The notes: generated by a model from the letters alone, not told the origin. Counted from the first letter of the stretch, positions 49,733 through 58,934 are shown. The stretch is 64,000 nt of DNA from Alphaproteobacteria bacterium (GCA_025359785.1 JANYET010000014.1:172636-236635); one strand, 5' to 3'. Made by a program: numbers and translations.

Positions 49733-50173
49733 ATGAACCGACTGTTTCTCTTGATCGCCGGTCCGCTGATCGCCCTGACGGCGGCCGGCGCCGCCTCGGC
49801 GCAGAAGGCCATCAATCCCGGCTATTGGGAGACCATCAGCAAGGTCACCTCGCCCTTCCCGACCCAGAAGACCGAGAAGCGCTGCATCAAGCCCGCTGAC
49901 GTCGCCAAGTTCATGGAAGGCAAGATCAACCACATCTACACCTGCACCTATCCGACCAAGGAGGTCGGCGGCGGCAAGATCAGGCTGCAGGGCTCCTGCG
50001 CCACCAAGGACGGGCCGCCAGTGCCGATCTCCGGGCAAGGCGTCTTCACCAGCGACACCATGCATATCGATGCCAAGGTGTCCCTGTCGGTCGGCGGCCT
50101 GAGCGTTCCGGTGAAGGCCTCGACCGACGCCAGACGCCTGGGCGATACCTGCCCGGAGCCGGCGGCGGGCTAA
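49733..50173 (+). CDS. DUF3617 domain exported protein
   Basis: A 146-residue protein with a signal peptide (cleavage AASA-Q near residue 23). The DUF3617 region begins INPGYWETISKVTSP and includes a paired-Cys pattern (KRCIKPADVAKF, TCTYP, GSCATK, DTCPEP) consistent with disulfides in the periplasm. Function is unknown in this family. It starts 72 bases after the second fusion gene and converges on the DUF4199 gene with a 4-base overlap. Confidence 0.85.
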   Translation: MNRLFLLIAGPLIALTAAGAASAQKAINPGYWETISKVTSPFPTQKTEKRCIKPADVAKFMEGKINHIYTCTYPTKEVGGGKIRLQGSCATKDGPPVPISGQGVFTSDTMHIDAKVSLSVGGLSVPVKASTDARRLGDTCPEPAAG

Positions 50174-50712
50174 CCTAGGGGTGGCCGCGCCGGCAGGATG
50201 CGGCTGTTGCGCAGCAGGCCCGCCGAGATCAGCGAGATCACCACCCCGACCGGGAAGATTTCAACGAAGGTCATGGGCAGGCGGTAGAGTGGATTGGCGT
50301 ACTGCGCCTTGAAGTCCTGCATCTGAACTGTGGCCTTCGCGATCTCGGCCGGCGAAGCGCCCTTGGCCTGCGCCGCGCGGATCATCGCCGCGCCGTAGGT
50401 GTCGGCGAAAGTATAGTGGGTGGCCGCCAGCGTGATCTCCCAGCCAATCGCATAGATCACGCCGGCCACCGCGCTGATTCCCAGGCCGACGAGCAGCGCT
50501 GGGCCGAACTTGATCACACCGCCGTAGACCCGGTCACGCAGGCGCTTGACGCCCACGAAGATGAAGCTAAGCGCCAGGATCATGATCAGATAGCCGTAGA
50601 GCGCCGACGAGACGCCATGGCCGAGCCGGTCGCCCAGGCCCAGAACGACCGCGAAGTTCGCCGCGGTGATCAGGCCCGCGATCAGGCCAAAGGTGACGAT
50701 AGTGCGCAGCAT
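50170..50712 (-). CDS. DUF4199 family membrane protein
   Basis: A 180-residue integral membrane protein with about four hydrophobic segments (roughly 4-22, 35-53, 70-95, 150-170) and the DUF4199 layout. Start ATG 50712 opens the first transmembrane segment; a longer reading adds an unlikely polar leader. It lies 114 bases downstream of the membrane-bound LuxR regulator on the same strand. I recall such DUF4199/LuxR pairs from other alphaproteobacteria. Function is unknown. Confidence 0.8.
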   Translation of the reverse strand: MLRTIVTFGLIAGLITAANFAVVLGLGDRLGHGVSSALYGYLIMILALSFIFVGVKRLRDRVYGGVIKFGPALLVGLGISAVAGVIYAIGWEITLAATHYTFADTYGAAMIRAAQAKGASPAEIAKATVQMQDFKAQYANPLYRLPMTFVEIFPVGVVISLISAGLLRNSRILPARPPLG

Positions 50713-50826
50713 GGCTAAGTTCCCCGTTAATCGAGCTTCGCACGCAACCCGTCCGGTCCGGCTCCGACAATCGCCCAAAAGGATGATTTTCGCGAACTCA
50801 CCCGAAAAACCCGGGCGCCCGGAGGC

Positions 50827-51243
50827 TCAGGGAATCAGCTGCAACTCCCGGGCGCGGAGCACGGCCTTGGTTCGTCGCTGCGCCTCCAGCTTCTGATAGA
50901 GCCTCGCCACATGGGTCTTGACCGTGTTCGGTGAGACGTGAAGCCGGCCGGCGATCTCCTTGTTGGATCGCCCCGAGGCCAGCAGCGTCAGGACTTCATA
51001 CTCCCGCGCCGTGATCCCCAGCGACGCCAGCGCCCGGGTGTTGGGCTCAAAGGCGGTGGCTTGAACCGGCGGCCGGAACAGCCTCGCGCCCAGCCAGACG
51101 CCGAGCGCCAGGAAGGCCACAGCGATCAGGGTGAGGTAGATCTCGCCCGCATGGGTTCGCGCATAGACCTGATACTGCAGCCACTGCAGCGCGACCGCAC
51201 CCAGCGCCAGCGCCACGCCATAGAGGAGCACGGTCCGCAGCAT
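50827..51243 (-). CDS. LuxR-type regulator with N-terminal membrane helices
   Basis: A 138-residue protein with two transmembrane segments (about 3-20 and 35-56) and a short linker. A C-terminal LuxR helix-turn-helix (about 75-138) follows: LGITAREYEVLTLLASGRSNKEIAGRLHVSPNTVKTHVARLY. No receiver or autoinducer domain is present, so the membrane part probably senses or anchors. Start ATG 51243 opens the first helix. The DUF4199 gene downstream is its likely partner or target. Confidence 0.85.
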   Translation of the reverse strand: MLRTVLLYGVALALGAVALQWLQYQVYARTHAGEIYLTLIAVAFLALGVWLGARLFRPPVQATAFEPNTRALASLGITAREYEVLTLLASGRSNKEIAGRLHVSPNTVKTHVARLYQKLEAQRRTKAVLRARELQLIP

Positions 51244-51300
51244 CGCGGGCGAGCTTAGGGGCGACGCCCGTGGCAAGCCAGTCCCGCCTTGGGCAACGCC

Positions 51301-51729
51301 TCAGCTCGCCGCGATATAGGCCTTCAAGCCATCGGCCTCGGCCTCGACTTCGCTGATCTTCGACTTCACCAGGTCGCCGATCGACACGATGCCCACCAGC
51401 CGCTCCTTGAGGCACACCGGAAGGTGGCGAATACGCCGGTCGGTCATGCGGGTGAGCAGCGAATCGACGGTCTCTCCCGGCTGGGCGAACAGCACGTCCT
51501 TGGTCATGACGGTGGCGACGGCCCGGCCGAGCGCCGCGGCGCCGCCTTCGGCCATGGCGCGGACCACGTCACGCTCCGAGACGATGCCGACCACGCGCTC
51601 GTCCTCGAGTACGATCAGGGCGCCAACCCGTCTGGAATGCAGCAGCGCCGCCACCGCCGCGATGGTCTCGGTGGGGGTGATGGTGAAGACGGTATCGCCC
51701 TTGGACCGCAATATCTGGGAGACAAGCAT
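51301..51729 (-). CDS. CBS domain-containing protein
   Basis: A 142-residue protein of two CBS motifs (about 8-62 and 75-130), with GALIVLEDERVVGIVSERDVVRAMAE and RHLPVCLKERLVGIVSIGDLVK. A single CBS pair usually binds an adenosine nucleotide and acts as a sensor or dimer. No effector domain is attached. ATG 51729. Nothing in the neighbourhood points to a specific target. Confidence 0.93.
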   Translation of the reverse strand: MLVSQILRSKGDTVFTITPTETIAAVAALLHSRRVGALIVLEDERVVGIVSERDVVRAMAEGGAAALGRAVATVMTKDVLFAQPGETVDSLLTRMTDRRIRHLPVCLKERLVGIVSIGDLVKSKISEVEAEADGLKAYIAAS

Positions 51730-51824
51730 CGGACGCTCCTCGCTTTCTCTTGTTTTGAAAGAACAGCGTCGCCCAGAATGGCCGGCAGTTCAATGCACGC
51801 GCGCGTGAGACCGTTCGGGGCCGC

Positions 51825-52553
51825 TCAGTCCCGCGGCCCGGCCCGAGGCGTGAGGCGCGCGAAGGGGCCGATCAGCAGGACGCCCGCGATGAAGCCCGCG
51901 ATATGGGCTTCCCAGGCAACGCCCGCGCTGCCGGATCCCGGCAGGAACCCGCCGCCGAAGATCGCGATCAGGCCATTGATCACCACCCAGCCGCCGCCCA
52001 TGCCGAGCACGCTCTTCGAGAACATCGGTCCCGGCCGCCGCGGGTCACTCATCAGCCGCGAGGCCGCCCCCATCAGCCCCGAGACCGCGCCGGACGCTCC
52101 GACCACCAGACCGTGACCGCCGAGGTTCAGGGCCGCATAGCCCAGGTTCGCCAGGACGCCGGTCAACACATAGAAGGAGAAGAAAAGCAGCGCGCCTTCC
52201 AGCTTCGCCCCGAACAGCCGGGCGAGCGGGGCCGAAAACGCCAACGCGAAGGCTCCGTTCATCATCGCGTGCGACCAGCTGCCGTGCAGGAAGATCGAGG
52301 TGATCAGGGTTTCCCATCGGCCCGGCGCCAGGTTGGCCGGCGAAAACGCGTAGGCGCCGAGGACAGCGTCGCTGGGGAACAGCGTCTGCAGGGCGTAGCC
52401 GCCGACGATCAGCACAACCACCGCCACGGCCTGCCAGGGTGCATTGAACACCGGCTCGCGGGCCGGCGCGCCGTCCGGACGGGAACCCGGTCCCTGCGAC
52501 CGCGGGTTCGGCTCTGGTCTCGGCGGGGTTTCTTCGAAACGCGATTCAGTCAT
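51825..52553 (-). CDS. Rhomboid family intramembrane serine protease
   Basis: A 242-residue polytopic membrane protein. The N-terminal 35 residues are Pro/Arg-rich and cytosolic. The rhomboid core has the HGSWSHAMMNG loop, the catalytic Ser in VGASGAVSGLMG and the catalytic His in AWEAHIAGFIAG, so it should be active. Starts at ATG 52553 (MTESRF) and 52562 are both possible. It is transcribed divergently from the large M16 peptidase. Confidence 0.92.
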   Translation of the reverse strand: MTESRFEETPPRPEPNPRSQGPGSRPDGAPAREPVFNAPWQAVAVVVLIVGGYALQTLFPSDAVLGAYAFSPANLAPGRWETLITSIFLHGSWSHAMMNGAFALAFSAPLARLFGAKLEGALLFFSFYVLTGVLANLGYAALNLGGHGLVVGASGAVSGLMGAASRLMSDPRRPGPMFSKSVLGMGGGWVVINGLIAIFGGGFLPGSGSAGVAWEAHIAGFIAGVLLIGPFARLTPRAGPRD

Positions 52554-52684
52554 CGGCCTCATTTAGGCGTTTTGCCGCCATTGCGACACCGCCCCCTTCT
52601 TGCCTTGCCGCCGCCACGTCTGTTGGCGATGGTGCGCACCCCGCGCCTGCCTAATGCAAGATCCACCGACTTCAGGACTTTTCT

Positions 52685-55582
52685 ATGATCCGTTCCTTGC
52701 GCGCGAGCGTCGCGTTCGCCGCCCTTCTATCCCTCACCGCCCCCGGCCTTGCCCAGGCCATCGGCCTTCCACACCTGCCCTACCTGGGCATGGGCCACAA
52801 AACGACGCGCGCCGAGCCGCTGGAAAAGCTGCCGCCGGGTGTCTGGCCACAGGCCCGCTCCGACGTCCGCGCCGACCCCGACGTGCGCTTCGGCGCCCTG
52901 CCCAACGGCATGCGCTATGCGATCAAACGCCAGGCGACGCCGCCCGGCCAGACGGCGCTGCGCCTGCGCTTCGACGCCGGATCGCTGATGGAGACCGACG
53001 CCCAGGCCGGCCTCGCGCACTTCCTCGAGCACATGGCGTTCAACGGGTCGAAGAACGTGCCGGAAGGCGAGATGGTCAAGATTCTGGAGCGCCACGGCCT
53101 GGCTTTCGGCGCCGACACCAACGCTTCGACCAACTTCGACGAGACGGTCTACAAGCTCGACCTGCCGAAGACCGACGACGACACGGTCGAGACGACCCTG
53201 AAGCTGCTGCGCGAAGCCGCGTCCGAACTGACCATCGCCCAGGCCTCGGTCGATCGCGAGCGCGGTGTGGTGCTCTCGGAAGAACGCACCAGCGACAGTC
53301 CTGGCTATCGGGTTTTCAAGCAGCGCCTGGGCTTCCTGTTGGCCGGCCAGCGGATGCCGAACCGCCTGCCGATCGGCCATGTGGATGTGCTGCAGAAGGC
53401 GCCGGCCAGCCTGATCGCCGATTTCTATCGCCACTACTACCGCCCGGAGCGGGCGACCCTGGTGGCCGTCGGCGACTTCGACCCTGCCTTGATGGAGGAC
53501 AGGATCAAGGCCCGTTTCGCCGACTGGAAGGCTGTCGGGCCGGCCGGGCCTGAGCCGGACCTGGGCCAGGTGAAAGAGCGCAAGACCGAGGCCAGGCTGG
53601 TCGTGGAGCCGCAGGGCGCGCTCAATCTGCAGATCACCTGGGTCCGGCCGCCAGACCTGCGGCCCGACCGCCTCGCCAAGCGCCGTACCGACACCATTGA
53701 GCAGTTGGCCTTCGCGGTCCTGAACCGCCGCTTCTCAGCCTTGTCACGGGCGTCGGAGCCGCCGTTCATCGGCGCCGTCGCGTTTAAGACCGACCAGGGC
53801 CATTCCGCTGAGGAAACCGTCCTCAACCTCGCCGCGCAACCGGATGGCTGGCGCCAGGCCCTGGCCGCCGTCGATCAGGAGCAACGTCGCGCGGTGCAGT
53901 ACGGCGTCCGCCAGGACGAACTCGACCGCGAAATCGCCGAGGTCCGCGCCTCGGCCCAGGCCGCGGTCGCCGGCGCCGCCACCCGCCGTCCCGCCCAGAT
54001 CGCAGACGAGATCGTCGGCTCGCTGGGCGACCAGGAGGTAGTCACCAGCCCCGCCGAGGACCTGGCGATCTTCGAGGACGCCGTGAAGGGCCTGAAGGCC
54101 GACACCGTCTCGGCCACCCTGAAGGCCGCCTTCTCCGGCCAGGGCCCGCTGGTCTTCATGGCCTCGCCCAAGGCGGTTTCCGGCGCCGAGCCCGCGATCC
54201 TGGCCGAATACGCCGCGACCCAGAAGGTGGCGGTCGCCGCGCCCACCGCCCCGCACGAGGTCGCCTGGCCCTATTCGACCTTCGGCGCGCCCGGCAAGGT
54301 GGCCGAGACCAAGGAGGTCGCCGATCTCGACACCGTCTTCGTGCGCTTCGAGAACGGCGTGCGTCTGACCGTGAAGCCCACCAAGTTCCGCGACGACGAG
54401 GTCCTGGTCCGCGTCAACATCGGCGATGGCCTGCAAGGTCTGCCCAAGGATCGCCAGAGCCTGGCCTGGTTCGGCAACGTGTTCATCGAGGGCGGCCTGA
54501 AGCAGATCGACAATGAGGACACCGAGCGCGTCCTGGCGTCCAAGGTCTATAGCGCCCGCTTCAACGTTGGCGAGGATGCCTTCATCCTGTCCGGGTCGAC
54601 GCGGACCGGCGACCTGCCCACCGAGCTGCAAGTGCTGACGGCCTACGTGGCCGATCCGGGCTGGCGCTCGGAAGCCTTCAAGCGCCAGCAGACCGCCGGC
54701 AAGTCCGTCCACGACCAGATGGAAGGCACCGACGGCGGCGTCATGGGCCGTGAGCTCTCCGGCCTGCTGCACGCCGGCGACCGGCGCTTCACCTTCCCCA
54801 GCCGCGACGACATCGCCAAGGCTCAACTCGGCGACCTGCAGGCCCAGATCGCGCCGCACCTGGCCAGGGACCCTATCGAAGTCGTGGTGGTGGGTGACGT
54901 CACGGTGGAGAAAGCCATCGACGCGGTCTCCCGCACCTTCGCCTCGCTGCCGGTCCGTAACGCTCCCGAGCCGGTGTCAGCGGCGCAGCGCGCAGTGGGC
55001 TTCCCCGCCGCTAACGCCCAACCGCTGAAGCTCACCCACAAGGGCCGCGCCGACCAGGCGATCGCCTACGTGGCCTGGCCCACCAACGACCTCTGGGCCA
55101 ATCCGCAGCAGGCGCTGGAGAACGACGTGCTGGGCGAGGTCATGGACCTGCGCCTGATCGACGAACTGCGCGAGAACCAGGGCGTCACCTATTCGCCCTC
55201 GGTCCAGTACAACCACAGCCAGACCTGGACCGGTTGGGGCTACCTCTCCGCCAGCGTCGAGGTGCCGCCAGCCAAGCTCGACGGGTTCTTCCGAGACGTG
55301 GGCAAGATCGCCAACGACCTGCGCACCAAGGACGTCACGCCCGACGAACTCAACCGGGCCAAGAAGCCGCGTATCGACAAGCTGGAGAAGTCGCGCGTCA
55401 CCAACCAGTACTGGCTGCAGGAGCTGTCCGGCGCCCAGGCCGACCCCCGGCGCCTCGACTTCATCCGCCATATCATCCCAGGCACCGAGCGGGTGACCGC
55501 CGCCGACGTCAAGCGCGCGGCCCAGCTGGTGCTGAAGGACGACAGAGCCTACCGGCTGGAAGTCCAGCCGCAGGGAAAATAG
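52685..55582 (+). CDS. M16 family metallopeptidase, two-module
   Basis: A 965-residue exported (signal peptide about residues 1-22) pitrilysin/insulinase-type protease. The active N-terminal module has HFLEH (HxxEH) with downstream Glu in RERGVVLSEER. The second M16 pair (about 520-965) lacks the zinc motif, as expected for a full-length clamshell. It probably degrades short peptides in the periplasm. ATG 52685. It ends 67 bases before the third redoxin-like/2OG fusion. Confidence 0.95.
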   Translation: MIRSLRASVAFAALLSLTAPGLAQAIGLPHLPYLGMGHKTTRAEPLEKLPPGVWPQARSDVRADPDVRFGALPNGMRYAIKRQATPPGQTALRLRFDAGSLMETDAQAGLAHFLEHMAFNGSKNVPEGEMVKILERHGLAFGADTNASTNFDETVYKLDLPKTDDDTVETTLKLLREAASELTIAQASVDRERGVVLSEERTSDSPGYRVFKQRLGFLLAGQRMPNRLPIGHVDVLQKAPASLIADFYRHYYRPERATLVAVGDFDPALMEDRIKARFADWKAVGPAGPEPDLGQVKERKTEARLVVEPQGALNLQITWVRPPDLRPDRLAKRRTDTIEQLAFAVLNRRFSALSRASEPPFIGAVAFKTDQGHSAEETVLNLAAQPDGWRQALAAVDQEQRRAVQYGVRQDELDREIAEVRASAQAAVAGAATRRPAQIADEIVGSLGDQEVVTSPAEDLAIFEDAVKGLKADTVSATLKAAFSGQGPLVFMASPKAVSGAEPAILAEYAATQKVAVAAPTAPHEVAWPYSTFGAPGKVAETKEVADLDTVFVRFENGVRLTVKPTKFRDDEVLVRVNIGDGLQGLPKDRQSLAWFGNVFIEGGLKQIDNEDTERVLASKVYSARFNVGEDAFILSGSTRTGDLPTELQVLTAYVADPGWRSEAFKRQQTAGKSVHDQMEGTDGGVMGRELSGLLHAGDRRFTFPSRDDIAKAQLGDLQAQIAPHLARDPIEVVVVGDVTVEKAIDAVSRTFASLPVRNAPEPVSAAQRAVGFPAANAQPLKLTHKGRADQAIAYVAWPTNDLWANPQQALENDVLGEVMDLRLIDELRENQGVTYSPSVQYNHSQTWTGWGYLSASVEVPPAKLDGFFRDVGKIANDLRTKDVTPDELNRAKKPRIDKLEKSRVTNQYWLQELSGAQADPRRLDFIRHIIPGTERVTAADVKRAAQLVLKDDRAYRLEVQPQGK

Positions 55583-55631
55583 CGGTCACAGGCGCCGAAC
55601 TGCATCGATCGTAAGGCCTCGTTCACCATGA

Positions 55632-55648
55632 TCCCGGAGTCTCCGGGA
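55632..55648 (+). promoter_or_regulatory. Hairpin over the ribosome-binding site of paralog 3
   Basis: TCCCGGA, a three-base loop GTC, and TCCGGGA form a perfect 7-bp stem one base before the ATG at 55650. The only Shine-Dalgarno-like GGAG (55636-55639) lies inside the stem-loop, so translation could be limited by this structure. Confidence 0.45.
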
Positions 55649-55649
55649 C

Positions 55650-56726
55650 ATGGGAATCTCGAGTCTGCAGCTTTCGATCGGCGACCGCGCGCCGGACATC
55701 CTCGGCGCCACGGCGTCCGGGCGCTTCTATTCGCTGGACAGCCAGGCCGGCCGGCCGGCGCTGATCGTGGCCCTGGGCGCGCTTGAGGCTGGGGTCGCCG
55801 GAGCTCTGTTCGAGCGCCTTTGCCGTCTTCAATCGCAGTTGGCCGAGACCGGCGTCGATCTCGTCCCGCTGGCGCCGATGCTGCAACCGTTCACCGAGCG
55901 ATTTTCCACCGATCCCGCCGCCTACGACCTTCTGGTCTACACCTCGGGCAACGAAGGACTTGAAAGCCTGGACATCGAGGGGCGAGCCGCCGCCGTACTG
56001 ATCGACCGCGGCGCGCGCATCGTGGGCCTGTCAGGCCTGGATGCCGAAACCGACCTCATCGGCTGGCTCGGCGCCTCGGCGCGTCAGATCGCCTCGGCCG
56101 CCCCGCGGATCTGCACCGCGACCGCGCCGGTGCTGATGATCCCCAACATCATGCCGCCGGCGCTCTGTCAGGCCCTGATCGCGCACTTCGAGGCCTCGCC
56201 GCACGCAGCTGGGGTCATGGCGTCGTTCAGCGACGGCGCCGCCTACGCCAAGCTCGACGAGAGCAAGAAGAAGCGCCGCGACACCGAACTGACGGCGGAA
56301 AGCCCGCTTCACGGCGAGGTGGTTCATCTGCTTGCCAGCCGGGTGATCCCGGCGATTAAAACCGCGTTCCAGGCCGACATCGCCAACGCCGACCGCATCC
56401 TGATCGCCCGCTACGACGACACCGGCGGCTATTTCAAGCGCCACCGCGACAATACCGCGCCGCATACCGCCTTCCGCGAATTCGCCATCTCGTTGAACCT
56501 CAACACCGACGACTATGAGGGCGGCGAGCTCAAGTTCCCGGAGTACGACGACCACCGCTACAACCCGCCCGCGGGCGGCGCGATCGTGTTCTCAGCCTCC
56601 CTGCTCCACGAGGCCGCGCCGGTCACCAAGGGCAGCCGCTACGTCCTGCTCTCCTTCCTGGGCAGCGCCGAGGCTCAGGCCCGGCTCACTGCCTGGGTCG
56701 ACAGCCAACAGGCCATCGCCTCGTGA
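55650..56726 (+). CDS. Thioredoxin-like/2OG-Fe(II) oxygenase fusion (paralog 3)
   Basis: A 358-residue paralog of the 47.5-49.7 kb pair, more divergent. The N-terminal redoxin-like domain (IGDRAPDILGATASGRFYSL to about 150) has no peroxidatic Cys. The oxygenase has Fe ligands His265, Asp267 (KRHRD) and His320, and 2OG-binding Arg330 (VTKGSRYVLL). The GTG of the FkbH-type gene overlaps its stop (GTGA), so they are translationally coupled and probably act in one pathway. A hairpin overlies the ribosome-binding site. Confidence 0.85.
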   Translation: MGISSLQLSIGDRAPDILGATASGRFYSLDSQAGRPALIVALGALEAGVAGALFERLCRLQSQLAETGVDLVPLAPMLQPFTERFSTDPAAYDLLVYTSGNEGLESLDIEGRAAAVLIDRGARIVGLSGLDAETDLIGWLGASARQIASAAPRICTATAPVLMIPNIMPPALCQALIAHFEASPHAAGVMASFSDGAAYAKLDESKKKRRDTELTAESPLHGEVVHLLASRVIPAIKTAFQADIANADRILIARYDDTGGYFKRHRDNTAPHTAFREFAISLNLNTDDYEGGELKFPEYDDHRYNPPAGGAIVFSASLLHEAAPVTKGSRYVLLSFLGSAEAQARLTAWVDSQQAIAS

Positions 56727-58831
56727 CCCAGATCCGCCGCTCCACCTATGTCCACCTGACGCCGCTGGCGCAGGACCGCGTGCTGGTTGTCCACGCGATC
56801 AGCCACCTGCGCCTGGTGGTGGACGCCGAGGTCGCGGGGATCATCGCCTGGTTCGAGACGCCGCGGGACATGCCCGGCGATCTGGCGGCCTTCCGCGAGA
56901 CCCTGACCATCGACGCCGACACCCTGGCCGGTGCGCTGGCGAGCCTGATGGAGCGAGGCGTGCTGACCGCCGACGATCCCGCGGCGGAGGCCGCCGCCGT
57001 CGCCGAAAAGCTCGCCGAGCTGCACGGCCGCGATCCGGGCGAGGCCCTGGACCAGCTCCGCCGCCAAGCCGGCGAAGGCTCCAATCCCTATTGGTCGGTC
57101 ACTGCCGCGCTGGGCGCCGACGACCTGGGCGGCGCCAAGGCGCACCGCTGGGAAGTGCTGCTGTTCGGCGATTGTGACCTGCAGATGGAGGCCGACTTCC
57201 TGCGCCGCGAGGCCGCGCGCCGCGACGTGGACCTGCGCGTCGCCGCCAGCTTTCCCGACGACCTGCGCCTGGCCGCCGAGCGATCGCACCAGGCGATCTT
57301 CATCGGCGCGCTGCGTTCCCGCCATCTGGTGGCGCAAGGCTCGGCGGACGACCACGGCGGCGATCCGGCGGCCGTCTACCTCGCCGAGGCCCGCCACGTC
57401 ATCGAGGGCCTGCGCGCCCATTCCGATGCGCCGATCCTGATCGATGGGCTGCCGGAGCCGACCGTCCAGCCGCTCGGCCTCGCCGACCGGGGGCCGCTCA
57501 GCCACCGCGGCCGCTTCCGCGCCGTGAACGCCGGGCTTGAGGCGCTCGCCGACCAGTACGCCGGCGTCTACGTCGTCGACATCGCCGCGAGCTTGGCCGC
57601 CGAGGGGTTGAACGGCCTGCTCGACGACGCCCTCGTCGGCTTCACCCACTTCGGCTCACCGGGCTGGATGCTGCAGCGCCCGGCCGGCGAGCTTGCCGCC
57701 GTGCACAACGCCTTCCCCGACACCGCGCCGCTGGCCGCAATGGTCGGCCCCAACCTCTATCGCCGCGAGGCCGTCGCCGCCCGCGCGCACATGGACCTGC
57801 TGGCCGTGGTCATGGGCCTGGGCCGCAAAAAGTGCGTGATCCTCGACCTCGACGGGACGCTCTGGCCCGGCGTCCTGGCCGAGACCGGGGCGCCCTTTGC
57901 CTGGACGCCGGAGATCAGTGGCCACAACTCCTACATCGGCCTCTATTTCGGCTTCCACGAAGCCCTGAAGGCGCTGAAGAAGCGCGGCATCCTGCTGGCC
58001 TGCGTCAGCAAGAACGACGAGGCTCTGGTCCGCGAACTCTGGACCTACCCCGACCACTATCCGCACGAGCGCCTGCTGACCCCCGACGACTTCGTCACCT
58101 GGCGGGTCAACTGGCAGGACAAACCCTCCAACATCGCCTCGATCGCCGAGGAACTGGGCTTCGCGCTGGACGCCTTCGTGTTCATCGACGACCACCCGGT
58201 AGAACGCGAGCGGGTGCGACAGGAGCTGCCGGCCGTCGATGTGCTGGGCGAAGACCCCTTCGCGCTGCGGCGCCTGCTGCTCACCGACCCGCGCTTCCAG
58301 GTGCTGAAGCTCACTGAGGAAAGCGCCGTCCGCACCGACCTCGTGAAGGCCCAGCTCGGGCGCGAGCGCCAGCGCGCCACCTCCGGCGACGACTTCCTGA
58401 CCTCATTGGAGGTGGTCACCACCTGCGAGCGGCCGAGCGATCCGGCGATACTCACCCGTGTTGGCGAGCTCTTCCAGCGCACCACCCAGTTCAACACCAC
58501 CGGGCGCACCTTCACCGAGAGCGAACTGGCCCGCCATGCCCAGGCCGGCCAGGTCTTCGTCGCCCACTGCCGCGACCGGTTCGGCGACTACGGCCTGGTC
58601 GCCGCCGCCGTGCTGGACGGCGCGGAGATCGTAGCCTTCGCCATGAGCTGCCGGGTGATCGGACTGAAGGTCGAGCACCAGTTCCTGAGCTTCATTCTCG
58701 ACGCCATCGCCGACAGCCAGGCCGAAGTCCTGGCCCAGATCGTCGAGACCTCTCGCAACGGCCCGGTCCGCCACCTCTACGCCGACAACGGCTTCGCGCA
58801 GCAAGACGGTGTCTGGCGAAAGGCGCTCTAG
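56723..58831 (+). CDS. FkbH-like HAD-IIIC protein with N-terminal wHTH-like extension
   Basis: A 702-residue multidomain protein. Residues 1-90 look like a small winged-helix of the PqqD/RiPP-recognition type. Residues 140-345 form the SGNH-like domain common in FkbH proteins (LFGDCDLQME). Residues 368-520 are the HAD phosphatase/transferase: nucleophile Asp375 in LDLDGTLWPG, then VSKNDE, KPSNI, IDDHPVERE. Residues 545-702 are GNAT-like. FkbH enzymes load glyceryl groups from 1,3-bisphosphoglycerate onto carrier proteins. GTG start overlaps the upstream oxygenase stop. Confidence 0.85.
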   Translation: MTQIRRSTYVHLTPLAQDRVLVVHAISHLRLVVDAEVAGIIAWFETPRDMPGDLAAFRETLTIDADTLAGALASLMERGVLTADDPAAEAAAVAEKLAELHGRDPGEALDQLRRQAGEGSNPYWSVTAALGADDLGGAKAHRWEVLLFGDCDLQMEADFLRREAARRDVDLRVAASFPDDLRLAAERSHQAIFIGALRSRHLVAQGSADDHGGDPAAVYLAEARHVIEGLRAHSDAPILIDGLPEPTVQPLGLADRGPLSHRGRFRAVNAGLEALADQYAGVYVVDIAASLAAEGLNGLLDDALVGFTHFGSPGWMLQRPAGELAAVHNAFPDTAPLAAMVGPNLYRREAVAARAHMDLLAVVMGLGRKKCVILDLDGTLWPGVLAETGAPFAWTPEISGHNSYIGLYFGFHEALKALKKRGILLACVSKNDEALVRELWTYPDHYPHERLLTPDDFVTWRVNWQDKPSNIASIAEELGFALDAFVFIDDHPVERERVRQELPAVDVLGEDPFALRRLLLTDPRFQVLKLTEESAVRTDLVKAQLGRERQRATSGDDFLTSLEVVTTCERPSDPAILTRVGELFQRTTQFNTTGRTFTESELARHAQAGQVFVAHCRDRFGDYGLVAAAVLDGAEIVAFAMSCRVIGLKVEHQFLSFILDAIADSQAEVLAQIVETSRNGPVRHLYADNGFAQQDGVWRKAL

Positions 58832-58855
58832 CGAGCGAAGCGAGCCCAAGATTCA

Positions 58856-58934
58856 AACCACGGATTTCACTGATTTCACGGATCGAGCTGTGCGGCAGAG
58901 TTCGCCATCCGTGAAATCGGTGAAATACGTGGTT
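58856..58934. repeat. Long imperfect inverted repeat between convergent genes
   Basis: A 28-base left arm (58856-58883) beginning AACCACGGATTTCACTGATT pairs with the right arm (58907-58934), with two mismatches around a 23-base loop. It contains the internal repeat of ATTTCAC. It lies between the FkbH-type gene and the GMC gene, which converge, so it may act as a bidirectional terminator. The arm sequence resembles a dispersed intergenic repeat I recall from several bacterial genomes. Confidence 0.8.

Noticed and set aside
55650..58831. Calling the locus a RiPP gene cluster outright
   Set aside because: No precursor peptide, leader motif or dedicated transporter is visible; only the N-terminal domain resemblance suggests it.
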